A stretch of 64,000 bases of DNA from an uncultured Lachnospiraceae bacterium (GTDB taxonomy: Bacteria > Bacillota > Clostridia > Lachnospirales > Lachnospiraceae): contig CAMGZH010000013.1 of the NCBI GenBank assembly GCA_946182825.1, positions 1-64,000 on the forward strand. Direction: 5' to 3'. Below are positions 17,716-27,072 of the stretch, in pieces. The number at the start of each line of letters is the position of its first letter. Position 1 is the stretch's first letter. Position numbers and translations under genes: made by a program. The notes under the pieces were generated by a model. It was not told where the DNA came from, did not search any database, and saw only the letters and a program-made list of their open reading frames with translations.

Positions 17716-20055
17716 ATGCCGGGTGTCTCAACCGTTACATCTGAAGATTTTGAACAACTGGAGGCGCGGATTTCCAAGCCGAATCGAAGTGTGGTACCAA
17801 CTCACGATTTTGAGGATCCTGTGGTTCTCTATGACGAACTGATCGACCGTGTCCGTCGTTATCATCCCAATGCGGATATTACGATGATCGAGAAGGCCTA
17901 TCAGATTGCGGATGAGGCGCATAAGCAACAGAAGCGCAAGTCCGGAGAACCATATATCATCCATCCACTTTGTGTCGCCATGATCCTTGCGGATCTTGAG
18001 ATGGATAAGGAGACCATTGCGGCAGGACTTTTACATGATGTGGTAGAAGATACCGTAATGACAAGAGACGAGATCGTGGAGGAGTTCTCCGAAGAAGTGG
18101 CAGAGCTTGTGGATGGTGTCACGAAGTTGGGACAGCTCCCCTTTGATGCGGATAAGGTGGAGGTGCAGGCAGAGAATCTGCGTAAGATGTTCCTTGCAAT
18201 GGCGAAGGATATTCGTGTCATCATCATTAAGCTGGCCGACCGTCTCCATAATATGCGCACACTGAAATACATGCGACCGGAGAAGCAGAGGGAGAAGGCC
18301 AGGGAGACCATGGAGATTTATGCGCCTCTGGCTCAGCGACTGGGTATTTCCCGAATCAAGATCGAGCTGGATGATCTGGCACTGAAGTATCTGGAACCTC
18401 AGGCCTACTATGATCTTGTGGAGAAGATCGCTTCCCGTAAGGCAGAGCGGGATCAGTATGTACAACAACTGACAGATGATGTGCGCCATCATATTGAAAG
18501 CGCAGGGATCAATGCCACCATCGAGGGAAGGGCCAAGCACTTTTTCAGTATCTATAAGAAGATGGTGAATCAGCATAAGACATTGGATCAGATCTATGAT
18601 CTTTTTGCGATCCGTATCATTGTGGATGATGTGAAGGACTGTTACGCCGCACTGGGCGTCATTCATGAGCTTTACACTCCGATTCCGGGTCGTTTTAAGG
18701 ATTACATTGCAATGCCCAAGCCGAATATGTATCAGTCTCTTCACACAACGTTGATCGGACCCAACGGAACGCCCTTCGAGATCCAGATACGAACCTATGA
18801 GATGCATCGTACTTCCGAGTATGGTATCGCAGCGCACTGGAAGTATAAGGAGAGCGGAGAGGGCGCAACGGTGAACGGCGAGGAGGCGAAGCTTTCCTGG
18901 CTGCGTCAGATCCTTGAGTGGCAGCAGGACATGTCAGATAACAGGGAGTTTGTATCCCTGCTTAAGAATGATTTAAACCTCTTCTCTGACACAGTATTTT
19001 GTTTTACCCCCAGCGGAGATGTCAAGAATCTTCCGACGGGTTCCAACCCCATCGATTTTGCCTACAGCATACATTCGGCAGTAGGTAATAAAATGGTAGG
19101 GGCGAAGGTCAACGGCAAGCTGGTACCGATCGATTATAAGATTCAGAACGGTGACCGGATTGAGATCATCACATCGCAAAACTCCAGAGGCCCCAGCCGT
19201 GACTGGCTGAATATGGTTGCGTCTGCACAGGCGAAGAATAAGATCAACCAGTGGTTTCGAAGCATCACAAAGGAAGAGAATGTTTCCAAGGGTAGTGAGC
19301 TTCTGGTAGAAAGTGCGAAGAGCAAGGGTGTGGATTTTGGCCTGATCAACAAGCCAAAATATCAGGAGCGCGTGATCCGAAGATATGGATTCCATGATTG
19401 GGATGCTGTCCTTGCAGCCATCGGACAGGCCAGCCTTAAGGAAGGTCAGGTCATCAACCGTATGCAGGACGCCTATCGTAAGGACCATCCGCTTACTGTG
19501 ACAGATGCAGATATTCTTGCAGCGCATGCATCTGTGGATGCTGATGTGGATAAGGATCATACCACATCGGAAGACCATCACCACAAGAGTAAGAATGGAA
19601 TTATCGTCAAGGGACTGTACGATGTCTCAGTGCGATTCTCCAAGTGCTGTTCGCCGGTACCGGGAGATGAGATCGTAGGATTCGTAACAAGAGGACGAGG
19701 CGTATCCATTCATCGGACGGATTGTATCAATATGATCAATCTTCCGAACGATGAAAAAAGCCGTTTGATCGAGGCGGAGTGGCAGCCGGAATTTCTGGAG
19801 GCACGAAGGGGAGAATCATTTACTGCTGAGATCCGTATCTATGGTAATAACCGAACAGGATTATTGGTCGATATCAGTAAGGTTTTGACCGAGCATGATA
19901 TTGATATTAAGACACTTCATTCAAGGACAAGTAAGCAAGGCGTAGCAACCATTGATCTGTCCTTTGGTGTAAAGGGCAAAGATGAGCTCCGGTCGATCTG
20001 TGACCGGATTAAACTGATAGATTCTGTTATTGATATTCAGAGAACAACAGGCTAG
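17716..20055 (+). CDS. relA: Bifunctional (p)ppGpp synthetase/hydrolase
   Basis: Long RelA/SpoT homologue that makes and degrades the stringent-response alarmone. The 779-residue protein has the HD hydrolase domain (HDVVEDT, H107-D108), the synthetase domain with RFKDYIAMPKPNMYQSLHTT from residue 326, a TGS domain from about 425 (TPSGDVKNLPTGSNPIDFAYSIH-like), and a C-terminal ACT domain (about 700-779). Both catalytic sites look intact. ATG 17716 follows GAGGAGGGG. It has its own promoter and ends at a strong terminator two bases after the stop codon. Confidence 0.95.
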   Translation: MPGVSTVTSEDFEQLEARISKPNRSVVPTHDFEDPVVLYDELIDRVRRYHPNADITMIEKAYQIADEAHKQQKRKSGEPYIIHPLCVAMILADLEMDKETIAAGLLHDVVEDTVMTRDEIVEEFSEEVAELVDGVTKLGQLPFDADKVEVQAENLRKMFLAMAKDIRVIIIKLADRLHNMRTLKYMRPEKQREKARETMEIYAPLAQRLGISRIKIELDDLALKYLEPQAYYDLVEKIASRKAERDQYVQQLTDDVRHHIESAGINATIEGRAKHFFSIYKKMVNQHKTLDQIYDLFAIRIIVDDVKDCYAALGVIHELYTPIPGRFKDYIAMPKPNMYQSLHTTLIGPNGTPFEIQIRTYEMHRTSEYGIAAHWKYKESGEGATVNGEEAKLSWLRQILEWQQDMSDNREFVSLLKNDLNLFSDTVFCFTPSGDVKNLPTGSNPIDFAYSIHSAVGNKMVGAKVNGKLVPIDYKIQNGDRIEIITSQNSRGPSRDWLNMVASAQAKNKINQWFRSITKEENVSKGSELLVESAKSKGVDFGLINKPKYQERVIRRYGFHDWDAVLAAIGQASLKEGQVINRMQDAYRKDHPLTVTDADILAAHASVDADVDKDHTTSEDHHHKSKNGIIVKGLYDVSVRFSKCCSPVPGDEIVGFVTRGRGVSIHRTDCINMINLPNDEKSRLIEAEWQPEFLEARRGESFTAEIRIYGNNRTGLLVDISKVLTEHDIDIKTLHSRTSKQGVATIDLSFGVKGKDELRSICDRIKLIDSVIDIQRTTG

Positions 20056-20056
20056 A

Positions 20057-20089
20057 AGACAGGGGATGAAAGATTCTCTGTCTTTTTTT
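20057..20089 (+). terminator. Intrinsic terminator after relA
   Basis: Eleven-base-pair stem (20057-20067 with 20073-20083, two G-U pairs), loop GAAAG, followed by seven T. It starts one base after the relA stop and ends 33 bp before the next gene, with no promoter recognised in between. Confidence 0.88.
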
Positions 20090-20122
20090 GTGCAAAATCA
20101 AGAAAACGACCAGGAGGAATTT

Positions 20123-20809
20123 ATGGAGTTAGAACGTTACGTGGTTGGACCGGTGGGAACCAATTGTTATGTGCTGTATCATCCGGCACAGCATGACTGT
20201 ATCGTGGTGGATCCGGGGGAAAGCGGTGTTGCCATTGGCAAGCGGCTGTTGGAAAAGGGGTACTGTCCCAGGGCGATCCTTTTGACCCACGGTCACTTCG
20301 ATCATGTCAGCGGTGTGTTTGATCTGCAGACCTTTGTGGCGGAACACTATGAGGAATTCGATCTGCCTGGGGATCCGGGGGAGGGACATACCCATGTGCT
20401 GCCGGCCTACATTTTAGATAAGGAAAAGGAGACGCTGCAGGATGCCTCCATTAACCTCAGTTATGGAATGGGAGGAGCGCCCAGAGATTTTTCCTCTGTC
20501 ATCGACGAATATGTTACGGATGGACAGGAGCTGTCAATCATGGGATGTAAGATCAAGGTCATTGGAACGCCGGGACATACCCCGGGAGGCTGTTGCTATT
20601 ATCTTCCCGTTGAGAATTATCTTTTCTCCGGAGACACCCTGTTCTGCCAGAGCGTAGGAAGAACGGATTTCCCGGGAGGAAGCACAGCACAGATCGTGCG
20701 TAGCATCCGGGAGAAGCTGCTGGTACTGCCGGATCATACCAGGGTATATCCGGGGCACGACAGTGAAACAACCATCGGTTATGAAAAGGAATACAATCCT
20801 TACGCATAA
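20123..20809 (+). CDS. Metallo-beta-lactamase-fold hydrolase (GloB-like)
   Basis: A 228-residue MBL-fold enzyme with the dinuclear metal motif HGHFDH (H56, H58, D60, H61), then TPGHTPGG, FSGDTLF and YPGHD, as in glyoxalase II-like hydrolases. The true substrate is unknown. The ORF track begins upstream inside relA and the terminator; ATG 20123 follows AGGAGG and fits the family start MELERYVVGPVGTNCYVL. It lies between the relA terminator and the pel-like genes, with pelD 28 bp downstream, so it may be the first gene of that operon. Hydroxyacylglutathione hydrolase is a possible but unproven label. Confidence 0.85.
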   Translation: MELERYVVGPVGTNCYVLYHPAQHDCIVVDPGESGVAIGKRLLEKGYCPRAILLTHGHFDHVSGVFDLQTFVAEHYEEFDLPGDPGEGHTHVLPAYILDKEKETLQDASINLSYGMGGAPRDFSSVIDEYVTDGQELSIMGCKIKVIGTPGHTPGGCCYYLPVENYLFSGDTLFCQSVGRTDFPGGSTAQIVRSIREKLLVLPDHTRVYPGHDSETTIGYEKEYNPYA

Positions 20810-20837
20810 AAAAACGGAAAAAAAGAAAAGAGGAAGT

Positions 20838-22925
20838 ATGGAAATTTTAGTTACCGGAAATCTAAGGGCGTTGTCGCAGGACTTCTTTTCCTGCCTGTCT
20901 TCCGATTATCATGTTGTTACTTGTTCTGCGGAGGAAATGAAAGATCCGGGGGGGGATCGTCTGAAACAAATCTTCAGAAGTTACACCTTTCATTCGGTCT
21001 TCTTTTTTTCTGCGGAATGTGATGGAGAAGAGGAAATCGGTAATGAGACCGGCCTTCTGGATGAGATCATTACCCTTTGCTGTCGATATCAGGTGAAGCA
21101 GATGATCTATGTAACAGGAAATGGACCGAAGATGCATCGTGAGAGCGGAACCGTTTCTGATCGTATGATTCAGATGGAGGCCTGTGAGGAGATGTGTCGT
21201 CAGAGAGCCAAGGACGGTCTGTTGTCGGTTATGGTCCTTCGTGTACCGTTCATCTACAGCGTTAATGGATCGGACAGCAAGCTGGAGGGCTGGATCAAAG
21301 AAAGCATTCAGAATAAGGAGATTCATCTGCCGTCTCCATCCGATCATGTTACGGATTTTATCAACGATCAGGATCTGGGCCGGCTTTGTGCCAGAATGAT
21401 CGATATGCCGATCCAGCAGGATTACACGGTTCTTCACGCCTTCGGTGACAATGCCATGACAATCGAAGAGGCGGGAGAGATGGTATTTGCCCTTTCCGGG
21501 GAAAAGAAGAGCGCGGTCTACGGAAAGCGTCAGGAGGATCTGCCGGTGGAGTACCGGGGAGATGCGGTTCAGACGCAGTACAGCTGGTTCCCGCGCCATG
21601 ACGTAAGAGTGGATGTGCATACGATCTATGAGAAACAAATGAAGATCCTTGCGCAAGATGTGTCACAGAAGAAAACGGGTTTCTCCGGGGCAGTGATGGC
21701 AGAACGGATCCGGATCGGAGGAGAGATCCTTGCCATGTCAGCTTTGGCGGAGGTCTTAAATCTCTGGGTCAGCTCCAATGTACTGCTTCAGTTTCTGGAC
21801 TTTCGACTTCTGGTCGTTGTTTTAATGGGAACCATGAACGGATTTACGGCGGGACTTCTGGCGGCGATCCTTGCATGCATTTGCTTTTTAGGAGAGAGTC
21901 TTAATAGTGTCACAGCACAGGTGCTTTTCTTTAATATCCAGAACTGGATTCCGTTTGCACTTTATCTTCTGGTGGGAGCAGTTTGCGGTTACACCAAGGA
22001 CCGCGCGAAGGACAGGGAAGCAGATCTGTCCGAGGAGTACGATATCCTTGAGAGCAAGTATATTTTCTTAAACGGTCTGTATCAGGAAGTGTTAGAGGGA
22101 AAGGAAACCTTTAACGCCCAGATCATCGGTTACCGTAACAGTTTCGGAAGACTCTATCAGGTGGTACAGAGATTGGATTCTTTGATGCCGGATAAGATCG
22201 TACTGGAGGCTGTTGCGTCCTTAGAGGATATTTTGGAGAACGAGAGTATTGCCATTTATACCATTCAAAAGGACCGTCATTTTGCAAGACTGAGTGTATG
22301 CTCAAGATCCCAGAACAGGTTATTGTCAAAATCTCTTGACCTTTCTTCCCATCAGGAACTCTTTGCAGCATTGAAGCAAAGAGAATTGTATGTGAACCGT
22401 AAGATGAAGGAAGAGGATCCGTCCTTTGCCATGCCGCTTTTCGAGGGAGATGACCTGGTTGGAATGGTGACCGTTCAGAAGGCGGACGAACTTCAGATGA
22501 ATACAGAGTTTGCCAATAAGTTCAGTATTATTACCAATCTGATCTCAAGCTCTCTTCAGAGAGCCATCCGGTATGGAGAAGAGAAGGCTACGTCGGATTA
22601 TATCGAGGATACAAGGGTCTACCGTCCGGAAGTTTTCGGCAAGGTTCTTGCGATCCGTAGAGAAATGAAAGAAAAGAAGCAGGCAGACTATATGCTTTTA
22701 GTGGTAGATACAGCGAAGGATGGACTGCTTAAGACAGCCGATCGGTTGTGTGGCCTGATCCGCGCCAATGATATTTTGGGAGCAGGAGAAGACGGACATA
22801 CCCTCTATCTGCTCTTGTCGCAGACGTCCCAGAAGGATTTCGGATACATTGCGCCAAGACTGGAAGCATCGCAGGTGGAATACAAGATTCTGACAGAGGA
22901 GGAAGAAGGATGTTGTTTGGCATAG
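20838..22925 (+). CDS. pelD: PelD-like c-di-GMP receptor with N-terminal epimerase-like domain
   Basis: A 695-residue fusion. Residues 1 to about 270 have the layout of an extended SDR/NAD-dependent epimerase (VTGN start, VFFFSAE, RVPFIYSVNG, HVTDFINDQDLGRL), but the GxxGxxG loop and YxxxK dyad are missing, so it is probably not catalytic. Four membrane helices follow (about 300-385), then a coiled coil, a GAF-like domain (about 420-575) and a degenerate GGDEF domain. The GGDEF signature is lost (GEDGH), while RAND at 642-645 matches the RxxD inhibitory site that binds c-di-GMP in PelD proteins. In Pel systems PelD activates polymer synthesis when it binds c-di-GMP. ATG 20838 follows AGAGGAAG; the ORF track start overlaps the upstream gene. 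It is the first of eight tightly packed genes. Confidence 0.82.
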   Translation: MEILVTGNLRALSQDFFSCLSSDYHVVTCSAEEMKDPGGDRLKQIFRSYTFHSVFFFSAECDGEEEIGNETGLLDEIITLCCRYQVKQMIYVTGNGPKMHRESGTVSDRMIQMEACEEMCRQRAKDGLLSVMVLRVPFIYSVNGSDSKLEGWIKESIQNKEIHLPSPSDHVTDFINDQDLGRLCARMIDMPIQQDYTVLHAFGDNAMTIEEAGEMVFALSGEKKSAVYGKRQEDLPVEYRGDAVQTQYSWFPRHDVRVDVHTIYEKQMKILAQDVSQKKTGFSGAVMAERIRIGGEILAMSALAEVLNLWVSSNVLLQFLDFRLLVVVLMGTMNGFTAGLLAAILACICFLGESLNSVTAQVLFFNIQNWIPFALYLLVGAVCGYTKDRAKDREADLSEEYDILESKYIFLNGLYQEVLEGKETFNAQIIGYRNSFGRLYQVVQRLDSLMPDKIVLEAVASLEDILENESIAIYTIQKDRHFARLSVCSRSQNRLLSKSLDLSSHQELFAALKQRELYVNRKMKEEDPSFAMPLFEGDDLVGMVTVQKADELQMNTEFANKFSIITNLISSSLQRAIRYGEEKATSDYIEDTRVYRPEVFGKVLAIRREMKEKKQADYMLLVVDTAKDGLLKTADRLCGLIRANDILGAGEDGHTLYLLLSQTSQKDFGYIAPRLEASQVEYKILTEEEEGCCLA

Positions 22926-23806
22926 TGTTTTTTCTGTATATTCTCGTATCTGCCTTGATGACCTTTCATCTGAGACTCTGGAAAAAGACCCTGTCGGCTC
23001 CTGTCTGGGTTGTGATCTGGCTGGTGCCATTTGTGGGATGCATTATAGCACAGCTGCAGCTTCGATCCGATCAGAAAAAGGATGCCGAGGAACGTCCCAT
23101 CGGGCTTGAAAAACTGATGGTGGATCAGATCCGCTATGAGAAGATCAAAATGTCAGATAACCGAAATCAGGATATAACGGTTCCTCTGGAAGAGGCTATG
23201 GTGGTAAATGATGAGAAGGTGCGAAGAAAACTGATCGTAGATGTGTTGAATCATGATCCAAAGCGTCACATCGATCTTCTGAAAAAGGCATCTATGACAG
23301 ACGATACGGAGCTTAGCCATTTTGCCACAACGGCCATGATGAATATCCAAAGTGACTATGAGGAGAAGATCGCAAAAATCGAGGCGGCATTAGAGGATGA
23401 GCCGAAGGATCCGGTACTTCTTCGGGCCTATCGGAGAGAACTGTCAGCCTACATCGGCAGCGGACTTGTGAGCGGAATCATTCGTAAGATCTACTGTGAC
23501 AAGTTGGCCGAAGTTTTGAGCAGGCTGGTTCAAATATATCCGGAGAGAAGACATTACAGACTGCAGTGGATCCGGATCCGGATCGAGTCCGATCAGCTTG
23601 AGGGGGTGGAAGAGGACCTTTCGTATGCGTTGAAGAAATGGCCGGATTATGTCCCCTTCTATCGGCAGTATGTTGCCCTGGCACAACATAAAAAGGACGG
23701 AGAACTGCTGGAGCGGGTATTGGAACAGGTAGAGAAAAACGGAGCCTTTCTGAGTCGAAAAGATAGGGAATGGTATGCATTCTGGAAAGGCAGGAGCCTT
23801 ACATGA
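22910..23806 (+). CDS. pelE: PelE-like membrane/TPR protein
   Basis: A 298-residue protein with two N-terminal membrane helices (FGIVFFLYILVSALMTF and VWVVIWLVPFVGCIIAQL) and a cytoplasmic helical-repeat region of TPR character (for example LSRLVQIYPERRHYRLQW). This matches PelE, which joins PelD, PelF and PelG in the inner-membrane Pel synthase complex. Sequence conservation in PelE is low, so position counts as much as similarity. The ATG lies within the last 16 bp of pelD and the stop overlaps the next start (ATGA), implying coupled translation. Confidence 0.72.
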   Translation: MLFGIVFFLYILVSALMTFHLRLWKKTLSAPVWVVIWLVPFVGCIIAQLQLRSDQKKDAEERPIGLEKLMVDQIRYEKIKMSDNRNQDITVPLEEAMVVNDEKVRRKLIVDVLNHDPKRHIDLLKKASMTDDTELSHFATTAMMNIQSDYEEKIAKIEAALEDEPKDPVLLRAYRRELSAYIGSGLVSGIIRKIYCDKLAEVLSRLVQIYPERRHYRLQWIRIRIESDQLEGVEEDLSYALKKWPDYVPFYRQYVALAQHKKDGELLERVLEQVEKNGAFLSRKDREWYAFWKGRSLT

Positions 23807-25644
23807 AAAAACTGTCATTTATGAAAATCGTTGTGCCGGTCATTGCGCTGGGACTGCTTATGCTGGTGGTTGTGATCGAGCGTGGGGGAATCACCCTAAA
23901 AAGTGAAAACATCAGCTCACTTGATAAAATGGAATTTAGTGGATCTGTAACGGATGAGAGTCGTGTTCTTGTTCTTGTGAATAAGAAGGATTCCATGGAT
24001 CAGGCGGCAGCAAAGGAAATGGAACTGGTGCTTACCAATATGAAGGTAGGCTGGACAGAAGGAGAGGTCGGAAGATTCAATCTGAAAAAGGGCCTTGCCT
24101 ACTACGATACGCTGGTTGTCGGCAGCGCAAACTGGGATCTTCTTGCGCATGATATGAAGGATGTTATGGCCTGGATCGAAAAGGGAGGCCGTATGATGAA
24201 CCTGCGGACTCCGGAGCCAAAGCCGACTTTTTTGGCCAGTGCCCACAATCTGGGAATTATCAGTGGAGGTGACCAGTATACGGGAATCCGGGGACTTCAT
24301 ATCGAAAAGGATGCCATGATCGGAGCAAAGGAGCAGAGCGACTACTCCTTTATGCTGGAAAAGGGAGAGAGACTGCAGACCTCTCTGGAGCTGGAATTGG
24401 ATTCCACCTGCAAGGTCTATGTAAAAAGTGAGGATAAGCGAGTGCCTCTGATCTGGAGTCTTACCCGTGGAAAGGGAAAGATCACCGTGATCAATGATGA
24501 TCTGACAGCCAAGTATCAGAGAGGATTTTACTGCCTGGCTTATTCACTATTGGATGACTATTGCATCTATCCGGTGATGAATGCTTCCGCCTTTTATCTG
24601 GATGATTTTCCGTCACCTGTCCCTCAGGGAAATTCCAAGTATATCCGAAGGGACTATGGATTGGATACCGCAAGCTTTTATGCAACCATCTGGTGGCCTA
24701 CGGTTATGGGATGGGAGAAGCAGTACGGTATTAAGCATACCGGCGTCATGATTGAAGAATATTCCAATCAGGTGTCGGGAGAGTTTAAGAGAAATCTGTC
24801 CACAAGCCTGTTTCTAAGAAATGGAAATATGCTTCTGAACAATGGAGGAGAATTGGGGTATCACGGATATAATCATCAGCCTCTGGGCTTAAAGGGAGAG
24901 GATGAGGATATTCAGTACGGATCCTATAAGCTCTGGGCTTCAAAGGACGCCATGAAAGCGGCGATTCGGGAACTGCACGATTTTTCCAAGAGTCTTTTCC
25001 CGACCAATGACTTCCAGGTCTATGTACCGCCATCCAATATTGTTTCCGAAAATGGGTTAAAGGCATTAAAGGAAGCGGCCCCGAATATCCGCATTGTTGC
25101 ATCAAGTTATCTTGCCAGCAGTGAAGAGCCTGCCTATGTACAGGAGTTTGGGATCAATAAGAAGACAGGTTTTATTGATACACCGCGTATTACCTCCGGT
25201 TGTGAGATCGATGATTATGCAAAGCTGACGGCATTGTCCGAGCTGAATTTCCAGATGGTACAGTCTCACTTCCTGCATCCGGATGATGCCATGGATCCGG
25301 ATCGCGGAGCGGCAGACGGATGGAAGAAGATGAGCAGCGAATTTGAAAGCTACCTGGACTTTGTCTATAAGAGTGTGCCTATGATCCGCAACACCACGGG
25401 ATCACAGATCGCCTCTGCCACCGTGGCCTATACCAGACTTCAGATGAGGCGCGATGAAAAGAAGGACGGTATCTCTGTAAAGCTGGGAGATTTCACGGGA
25501 AGTCAGTACTTCCTCCTTAGAGTAAACGATAACGGGAAAAAGAAACTTAAGGCATCTCATTGCACTTTGAAAAAGATAACGGGAGATCTTTATCTGGTTC
25601 ATACCACTTCAAAAGATTTCGGGATCCGTGCAGCGGGACATTGA
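23803..25644 (+). CDS. pelA: PelA-type polysaccharide deacetylase (DUF2194)
   Basis: A 613-residue membrane-anchored protein with an N-terminal helix (MKIVVPVIALGLLMLVVVI) and the remainder extracytoplasmic. A DUF2194-like region precedes a carbohydrate-esterase-4-like deacetylase with LDDFPSP (D267, D268) and the metal motif HGYNH (H354, H358), plus a later HFLHPDD. No separate glycoside hydrolase domain was recognised, as in Gram-positive Pel loci, which keep only the deacetylase part of PelA. It would partly deacetylate the exported polymer. The start is ATG 23803 after CAGGAG, overlapping the pelE stop; the ORF track start is 11 codons earlier inside pelE. Confidence 0.8.
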   Translation: MKKLSFMKIVVPVIALGLLMLVVVIERGGITLKSENISSLDKMEFSGSVTDESRVLVLVNKKDSMDQAAAKEMELVLTNMKVGWTEGEVGRFNLKKGLAYYDTLVVGSANWDLLAHDMKDVMAWIEKGGRMMNLRTPEPKPTFLASAHNLGIISGGDQYTGIRGLHIEKDAMIGAKEQSDYSFMLEKGERLQTSLELELDSTCKVYVKSEDKRVPLIWSLTRGKGKITVINDDLTAKYQRGFYCLAYSLLDDYCIYPVMNASAFYLDDFPSPVPQGNSKYIRRDYGLDTASFYATIWWPTVMGWEKQYGIKHTGVMIEEYSNQVSGEFKRNLSTSLFLRNGNMLLNNGGELGYHGYNHQPLGLKGEDEDIQYGSYKLWASKDAMKAAIRELHDFSKSLFPTNDFQVYVPPSNIVSENGLKALKEAAPNIRIVASSYLASSEEPAYVQEFGINKKTGFIDTPRITSGCEIDDYAKLTALSELNFQMVQSHFLHPDDAMDPDRGAADGWKKMSSEFESYLDFVYKSVPMIRNTTGSQIASATVAYTRLQMRRDEKKDGISVKLGDFTGSQYFLLRVNDNGKKKLKASHCTLKKITGDLYLVHTTSKDFGIRAAGH

Positions 25645-25659
25645 TTGGGAGGATATGTC

Positions 25660-27072
25660 ATGAGAATCTGTATGATTCTGGAGGGCTGTTACCCCTATGT
25701 ATACGGAGGGGTATCCAGCTGGACCCATAACTATATTAAATCCATGCCGGAGCATGAATTTGTGCTCTGGTGTATTGGAGCAAAGGAGGAGGATGCGGGA
25801 AAGTTTAAGTTTGAGCTTCCCCCAAATGTCAAAGAGGTAAAGGAGATCTTTTTGGATTCTGCCTTGAGGCTGACCCTTGGGAACAAGAAGCATCTTTCTC
25901 TTACATCAGAGGAGCGAGAAGCCTTAGAGCTTTTGTTCTCTGCAAAAACGCCGGACTGGGATGTGCTCTTTGATCTGTTTCAATCCGGTAAGACGGATCC
26001 CATCTCCCTTTTGATGAGTTCCGAGTTTTTAAATCGACTGATTACGGTATGTAAAAAGAATTACCCTTATGTACCTTTTACCGATTACTTTTACACCATT
26101 CGATCCATGATGCTTCCGGTGATGTTTTTGCTTTCTTCTGAGATACCGAAGGCGGATATCTATCATTGTGCATCGACAGGATATGCAGGGCTTTTGGGAT
26201 CTTTAGCTTCCTATAAGGAAAAGAAGCCTCTGGTGGTGACGGAGCATGGAATCTACACAAGAGAAAGGGAGGAGGAACTGATCCGGGCAGACTGGGTCCT
26301 TCCTACCTTCCGTCAGCAGTGGATCGATCTGTTTTATACCTTCTCGGCCTGTGCCTATTCTCATGCCGCGAGGGTGACGGCGCTTTTCGAAAGCGCCAAT
26401 CGGATGCAGCAGGAGATGGGATGCGAGAAGGAAAAACTTATGGTCATTCCCAATGGCATCCGGTATGGAAATTTTTGTGACATCGATGTGAAAAAGGAAA
26501 ACGGTCATGTGGATATCGGAGCGGTGGTACGAATCGCCAAGATCAAGGATATAAAGAATATGATCTACGCCTTTACCGAGGTCAAGGAGTACGTACCCAA
26601 TGCCCGGCTATACATTCTTGGAGATGTGGATGATCCGGAGTATGACGTGGAATGTCATCGCCTCATCGACCAGCTGGGTGTAACGGATATTATCTTTACC
26701 GGAGTGGTTCAGGTGAAGGAATATTTTCCGAAATTTGATTTTACCATTCTCACCAGTATCTCGGAGGGACAGCCGCTGTCCGTTCTGGAAAGTTTTGCAG
26801 CAGGCCGGCCGGTGGTTGCCACCGATGTGGGATGCTGCAGAGAACTGGTGGAGGGACCGGGAGATCCCTTCGGACCGGCAGGGCTTATTGTTCCGCCAAT
26901 GAATGCAAGGATGCTGGCGTCAGCTATGATCCGTCTGTGTGAGGAGAAACGCTTAAGACTTACCATGGGTGAGAATGGAAGAAATCGGGCGAGGGAATAC
27001 TATACCCAGGAGAAGAGCATGGACTCCTACGAAAAAATGTATCGAAAGGTGGTATCCCAGTGGCAGGAATAG
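25660..27072 (+). CDS. pelF: PelF-like GT4 glycosyltransferase
   Basis: A 470-residue cytoplasmic GT-B glycosyltransferase. The N-terminus MRICMILEGCYPYVYGGVSSW is characteristic of PelF, and the C-terminal donor domain has the EX7E motif EGQPLSVLE (E369-E377) followed by SFAAGRPVVATDVG. PelF polymerises UDP-activated N-acetylhexosamine in characterised Pel systems. ATG 25660 has GGGAGGAT upstream; the TTG at 25645 in the ORF track is part of that site. It overlaps pelG by 13 bp. Confidence 0.92.
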   Translation: MRICMILEGCYPYVYGGVSSWTHNYIKSMPEHEFVLWCIGAKEEDAGKFKFELPPNVKEVKEIFLDSALRLTLGNKKHLSLTSEEREALELLFSAKTPDWDVLFDLFQSGKTDPISLLMSSEFLNRLITVCKKNYPYVPFTDYFYTIRSMMLPVMFLLSSEIPKADIYHCASTGYAGLLGSLASYKEKKPLVVTEHGIYTREREEELIRADWVLPTFRQQWIDLFYTFSACAYSHAARVTALFESANRMQQEMGCEKEKLMVIPNGIRYGNFCDIDVKKENGHVDIGAVVRIAKIKDIKNMIYAFTEVKEYVPNARLYILGDVDDPEYDVECHRLIDQLGVTDIIFTGVVQVKEYFPKFDFTILTSISEGQPLSVLESFAAGRPVVATDVGCCRELVEGPGDPFGPAGLIVPPMNARMLASAMIRLCEEKRLRLTMGENGRNRAREYYTQEKSMDSYEKMYRKVVSQWQE

